Source: Marivita geojedonensis
GTDB lineage: Bacteria; Pseudomonadota; Alphaproteobacteria; Rhodobacterales; Rhodobacteraceae
Direction: 5' to 3'
DNA: 64,000 bases
Assembly (NCBI RefSeq): GCF_002115805.1
Contig: NZ_JFKC01000001.1
Span: forward strand, 434,001-498,000
The position numbers and the translations under genes were made by a program. The notes beneath the pieces are model-generated. The model searched no databases, was not told the origin of the DNA, and worked only from the letters and a program-made list of their open reading frames with translations. This document shows positions 61,094 through 64,000 of the stretch, piece by piece (the first letter of the stretch is position 1; each line of letters starts with the position of its first letter).

Positions 61094-61621
61094 ATGATGG
61101 CAGGCGCGCGACCCGAACAGGCGGTTCTGACCCGCGATACGGACATGTCCAAGACCGCAGACACCCGCCGGGTGATCGAAGGCATGGTGGATGGCCTCAA
61201 CGACCACCGGATTGCAGATATCGGCGAGTTCTTCGCGGAAGGGTTCCGCTGGATGGGCAATACCGGCTGCGGGACCAAAGAGGGTCTGCGGGAATTCCAG
61301 GATAACTGGCAGAAGCCGTTTCAGGCGGCGTTTTCCGACAAGGTCTGTGTCGATGAGGCGCGGCTTTACATGGGCGAATGGGCAGCTGCATTCGGGCGGC
61401 AGGAGGCCGTGCATTCCGGGCGGTTCATGGGTGTAGAGCCAACCGGCAAGCGCGTCACGATCCGGTACATGGATTTCTGGAAAGTGGTCGATGGAAAGAT
61501 CGTCGACAACTACGTGATGGTCGATTTCCCGCATGTGCTGGCGCAGCTTGGCGTTGATGTGTTTGGCGGCGAAGGCTGGGAAGCCTATGACCGGGGCGAG
61601 AGGACCCCGCCTGCCCCATGA
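61094..61621 (+). CDS. SnoaL-like/ester-cyclase-type NTF2-fold protein
   Basis: A 175-residue protein with one NTF2-like domain: RRVIEGMVDGLNDHRIADIGEFFAEGFRWMGNTGCGTKEGLREFQDNWQKPFQAAF, HSGRFMGVEPTGKRVTIRYMDFWKVVDGKIVDNYVMVDF. The first part before residue 18 may not be translated, because two ATG codons at 61094 and 61097 lie almost on a GAGGA site and a third at 61145 begins MSKTADTRRVIEG. The stop overlaps the LacI-type gene start by four bases, so the two are coupled. Substrate unknown. Confidence 0.75.
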   Translation: MMAGARPEQAVLTRDTDMSKTADTRRVIEGMVDGLNDHRIADIGEFFAEGFRWMGNTGCGTKEGLREFQDNWQKPFQAAFSDKVCVDEARLYMGEWAAAFGRQEAVHSGRFMGVEPTGKRVTIRYMDFWKVVDGKIVDNYVMVDFPHVLAQLGVDVFGGEGWEAYDRGERTPPAP

Positions 61622-62616
61622 CGACGACGCGCAAGGTTACCTCTCTCGACGTGGCGAAACGCGCCGGGGTCAGCCGGTCCGCAGTGAGCCGTGTGTTCAC
61701 GCCCGGCGCTTCCGTCAGCGAACGCACAGCGTCGAAGGTGCGCGAGGCGGCACATGCGCTGGGGTATCGCCCTAACGTGTTGGCGCGTGCGATGCTGACC
61801 GGGAAGAGCAAGATCATCGGGTTGGTGGTGGCCTACCTCGACAACCATTTCTACCCGACCGTTCTGGAACTGCTTTCCGAGTCTTTGGAGCGCGAGGGAT
61901 ATCACGTGCTCGTCTTCATGGCCGCCCACTCGGCGGATGATGTTGAAGACGTTGTGAGCCAGATCCTCGACTACCAAGTGGACGGGCTGATCCTTGCCTC
62001 GGTTGCACTAAGCTCTGACATGGCAAAACGATGCCGCGCGTCCGGTGTGCCCGTGGTGCTGTTCAACCGCAAGCTGGAGGCCGAGGGCGAATTGGCAGTG
62101 GTCTCGGACAACCGGATGGGGGGGCGTCTGGCGGCGGATCATCTCATCTCGTTGGGGCGCACGCGCATCGGCTACATCGCCGGTTGGGAAGGCGCGAGTA
62201 CGCAACGCGACCGCGAGGCAGGGTTTATGGAAGGGCTGCGCGCCGCCGGTCTCGGTCTGTTTGCGCGGGAGGTCGGTGATTACCGCCTGCCCCGTGCCAA
62301 AGAGGCGGCACGACGCATGTTCGACACGCCCGACCGCCCGGATGCGGTGTTCGTGGCCAATGACTATATGGCCTTCGGGGTGATGGATGTTCTGCGGTCG
62401 GAACTTGGTTTGCGTGTACCGGAAGATGTGGCGCTGATCGGCTTTGACGATGTACCGAGTGCTGCTTGGCCCGCCTACAGCCTGACCACCATCAAACAGG
62501 ACGCCGAGGCGATGGTGACCACAACAGTGAACGCGTTGCTGTCAGAGATTGGCGGGACAGAGGTCACCTCCCCTGCCCCGTTGCCTGTAGCTTTGATCCG
62601 TCGCGGTTCGGCCTGA
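61618..62616 (+). CDS. LacI-family transcriptional regulator
   Basis: A 332-residue repressor: HTH at the N-terminus (VTSLDVAKRAGVSRSAVSRVFTPGASVSERTASKVREAAHALGYRPN), hinge helix (LARAMLTGKSKIIG) and a periplasmic-binding-protein-like effector domain (about 65-330; GLILASVAL, RRMFDTPDRPDAVFVANDYMAFGVMDVLR, IGFDDVPSAAWPAYSLTTIKQDAEAM). It is coupled to the NTF2-like gene and convergent with dmsC. Effector probably a sugar or sugar acid; no target operon is visible in the window. Confidence 0.88.
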   Translation: MTTTRKVTSLDVAKRAGVSRSAVSRVFTPGASVSERTASKVREAAHALGYRPNVLARAMLTGKSKIIGLVVAYLDNHFYPTVLELLSESLEREGYHVLVFMAAHSADDVEDVVSQILDYQVDGLILASVALSSDMAKRCRASGVPVVLFNRKLEAEGELAVVSDNRMGGRLAADHLISLGRTRIGYIAGWEGASTQRDREAGFMEGLRAAGLGLFAREVGDYRLPRAKEAARRMFDTPDRPDAVFVANDYMAFGVMDVLRSELGLRVPEDVALIGFDDVPSAAWPAYSLTTIKQDAEAMVTTTVNALLSEIGGTEVTSPAPLPVALIRRGSA

Positions 62617-62625
62617 ACCCGGGAA

Positions 62626-63498
62626 TTACCGCATCCCGTAGTAGAGGCCCACGACGTGCTCGGCTTCTGCAAAGAACAGCCAGCGGGAGACCAGAACACC
62701 CGCGATATGGCTGAGGACCGCTAAGAGGCCGAAGATGTGGGGATAGGGCAGAAGCAGCAGGACTACCGGCACGACCAGCATCAGGATTAGCGAAATCATC
62801 CGCAGTTTCTGGGCGTGTCTGCGGCCCACCGTGTAGACCATCTCGTTCAGCAGGTAGTTGGTCCCGGTATGCGGCGGCTCAAACGCCCGGACCTGCCCCA
62901 TTCGGCCGAGCCCGGTGGCTGTTTGCAGATCGGTACCGCTTTGCTTGAACCGCGTGTCGCCGGTCTTCCACCAGATGCCTTGAATGGCTCCGGCAATGAG
63001 CAACAGGACAAGACCGACCGTAACCCGGCCTGACAGCAATGCTCCACCCGCGAGGGAGAGAGACACAAAAAGCGCTGAGGTCAGACCCGTGTTCCAGCGT
63101 GGAACCGTCTTGAGCTGGGCGTAGATCATGGAGGTCGTATAGACCGTCAGAAGGCTGAAGAACGCTCCGAGCCATCCAAGCACCGCGATCTGTGTTTCGA
63201 AAAACACGAGAAACAGCCCGTAGAGACCCATCGTCACGAGCGCCGCAACCGCACACCATGCCTCGCGACTGAGCCAACTGGTTTGCCATTGCGTAAACGC
63301 CTTGATGGCGCGCTCCGGCCGTCCAAGGTGGAAGGTCGAGGAAATCAATCCTCCTACGGCCAGAATGTAGGCAATTGCAAAGAACGCGAACGCGACCCAG
63401 CCGGTGGGCGCGGTGTTGTCGACACCAAGCCAGAACAGAAGACCAAGTCCCAGTCCCGAAAATGTGCTGAAGGCGATAATGGATGGAGCCGGATGCAT
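62626..63498 (-). CDS. dmsC: DMSO-reductase-type membrane anchor subunit
   Basis: A 290-residue polytopic protein with eight hydrophobic helices, the DmsC anchor type. It starts MHPAPSIIAFSTFSGLGLGLLFWLGVD and contains the family's STFHLGRPERAIKAFTQWQTSWLSREAW near residues 55-82. It anchors the catalytic and iron-sulfur subunits of a DMSO/TMAO/other oxyanion-type molybdoenzyme and oxidises quinol or passes electrons to it. The ATG overlaps the dmsB stop by one base. It is convergent with the LacI gene, 9 bases apart. Confidence 0.88.
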   Translation of the reverse strand: MHPAPSIIAFSTFSGLGLGLLFWLGVDNTAPTGWVAFAFFAIAYILAVGGLISSTFHLGRPERAIKAFTQWQTSWLSREAWCAVAALVTMGLYGLFLVFFETQIAVLGWLGAFFSLLTVYTTSMIYAQLKTVPRWNTGLTSALFVSLSLAGGALLSGRVTVGLVLLLIAGAIQGIWWKTGDTRFKQSGTDLQTATGLGRMGQVRAFEPPHTGTNYLLNEMVYTVGRRHAQKLRMISLILMLVVPVVLLLLPYPHIFGLLAVLSHIAGVLVSRWLFFAEAEHVVGLYYGMR

Positions 63499-64000
63499 CA
63501 GAGTTTCTCCAGCGATTTGTTGAGCCACCCCAAAAAGCCTTTCGGCTCTTCCGCGACCGGTGCAAGCAGCGGAGCGAGGATGTCGATTTCTTCGTTCAGC
63601 CGGTCCTTGGGACGGGGTGGCAGGTATTTGTTGACGGGCTTGGTGCCCTGTTCCGGCATCAGGTCCATGCCGCCGCGTTCCGCGACAAGCTGGCTGACTT
63701 CACTATCCGGATCACCAAGATCCCCGAAGTGGCGAGCGTTCGACGGGCATGTGCGCACGCAGGCGGGCACGCGGTCTTCCTCGGGGAGGTTCTCGTTGTA
63801 GATGCGGTCCACGCAAAGGGTGCATTTCTTCATCACCCCTTCTGCCTTGTCCAACTCGCGCGCACCATAGGGACAGGCCCAGGCGCAGAGGCCGCAGCCG
63901 ATGCAGTCTTTCTCGTTCACCAGAACGATCCCGTCCTCGGTGCGCTTGTAGCTGGCCCCGGTCGGACAGACGGTCACACAGGGCGCGTCTTCGCAATGCA
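63498..64000 (-). CDS. dmsB: DMSO-reductase-type iron-sulfur subunit, partial
   Basis: The frame is open to the end of the window, so the start lies beyond 64000. The visible 167 residues carry ferredoxin motifs: CEDAPCVTVCPTG at the cut end, CIGCGLCAWACPYG, CTLCVDRIY and a late CVRTCPSNARHFGDLGDP. That fits the four 4Fe-4S clusters of DmsB, the electron carrier between membrane anchor and molybdopterin subunit. The C-terminal tail ends with LNKSLEKL. The catalytic dmsA-type gene is expected just upstream on the minus strand, outside the window, so the substrate is not known. Confidence 0.9.
   Translation of the reverse strand, partial: HCEDAPCVTVCPTGASYKRTEDGIVLVNEKDCIGCGLCAWACPYGARELDKAEGVMKKCTLCVDRIYNENLPEEDRVPACVRTCPSNARHFGDLGDPDSEVSQLVAERGGMDLMPEQGTKPVNKYLPPRPKDRLNEEIDILAPLLAPVAEEPKGFLGWLNKSLEKL

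Overview
The window is a gene-dense, GC-rich (roughly 60-63% by eye) piece of an alphaproteobacterial chromosome, most likely a marine Rhodobacterales/Roseobacter-group organism. The case rests on the combination of a serC-serA pair with a divergent serB, a cysteine-type L-asparaginase of the Rhizobium etli class, homospermidine synthase, glcDEF, DUF1523 and IalB-like proteins, a sarcosine-oxidase-like operon beside a glutamate-synthase-like operon, and intergenic repeats of a type I associate with Rhodobacterales. I saw no rRNA, tRNA, CRISPR array or transposase.

Layout. 0-6 kb: the end of cydB, a PPP-type phosphatase, the serine pathway (serA, serC, serB) and asparaginase. 6-15 kb: an IalB-like protein, an ArsR-type repressor with an FCSC-motif permease and a palindromic operator, rlmN, an NYN nuclease, an HWE histidine kinase, and copA-cueR behind a MerR-type promoter with a 19-bp spacer. 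15-28.6 kb: galM, an MFS carrier, a Tat-exported intradiol-like protein overlapping a ferric-reductase-like membrane protein, homospermidine synthase, a polar amino-acid ABC transporter, NAD salvage genes (pncB, pncA) with TerB and YkgJ genes between them, trhO and small membrane proteins. 28.7-34.2 kb: glcDEF, a secreted trypsin-like protease, and hsp20 behind what looks like a ROSE-type RNA thermometer. 34.2-35.3 kb: a lower-GC tyrA-like gene. 35.3-37.7 kb: gabD and an alpha/beta hydrolase.

37.8-50.2 kb reads as a complete N-methylglutamate pathway for methylamine: a SoxBDAG-like dehydrogenase (mgdABCD), a three-subunit glutamate-synthase-like enzyme (mgsABC) and a glutamine-synthetase-like gamma-glutamylmethylamide synthetase (gmaS). 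An opposing histidine kinase and an XRE-cupin regulator lie between the two halves. An NTF2-like protein, an amidinotransferase and a cupin follow.

53.6-61.0 kb holds the least explained part: a tight run of a coiled-coil protein, an unrecognised 372-aa protein, an AAA+ ATPase, a 444-aa protein of unknown function, a tiny membrane protein and a DUF1523 protein. A low-GC gene with a HEPN-like R-x5-H motif and a block of hairpin repeats sits inside this run. It is my best candidate for an undescribed multi-gene system. The window closes with an NTF2-like/LacI pair and the dmsC and partial dmsB genes of a DMSO-reductase-type enzyme.
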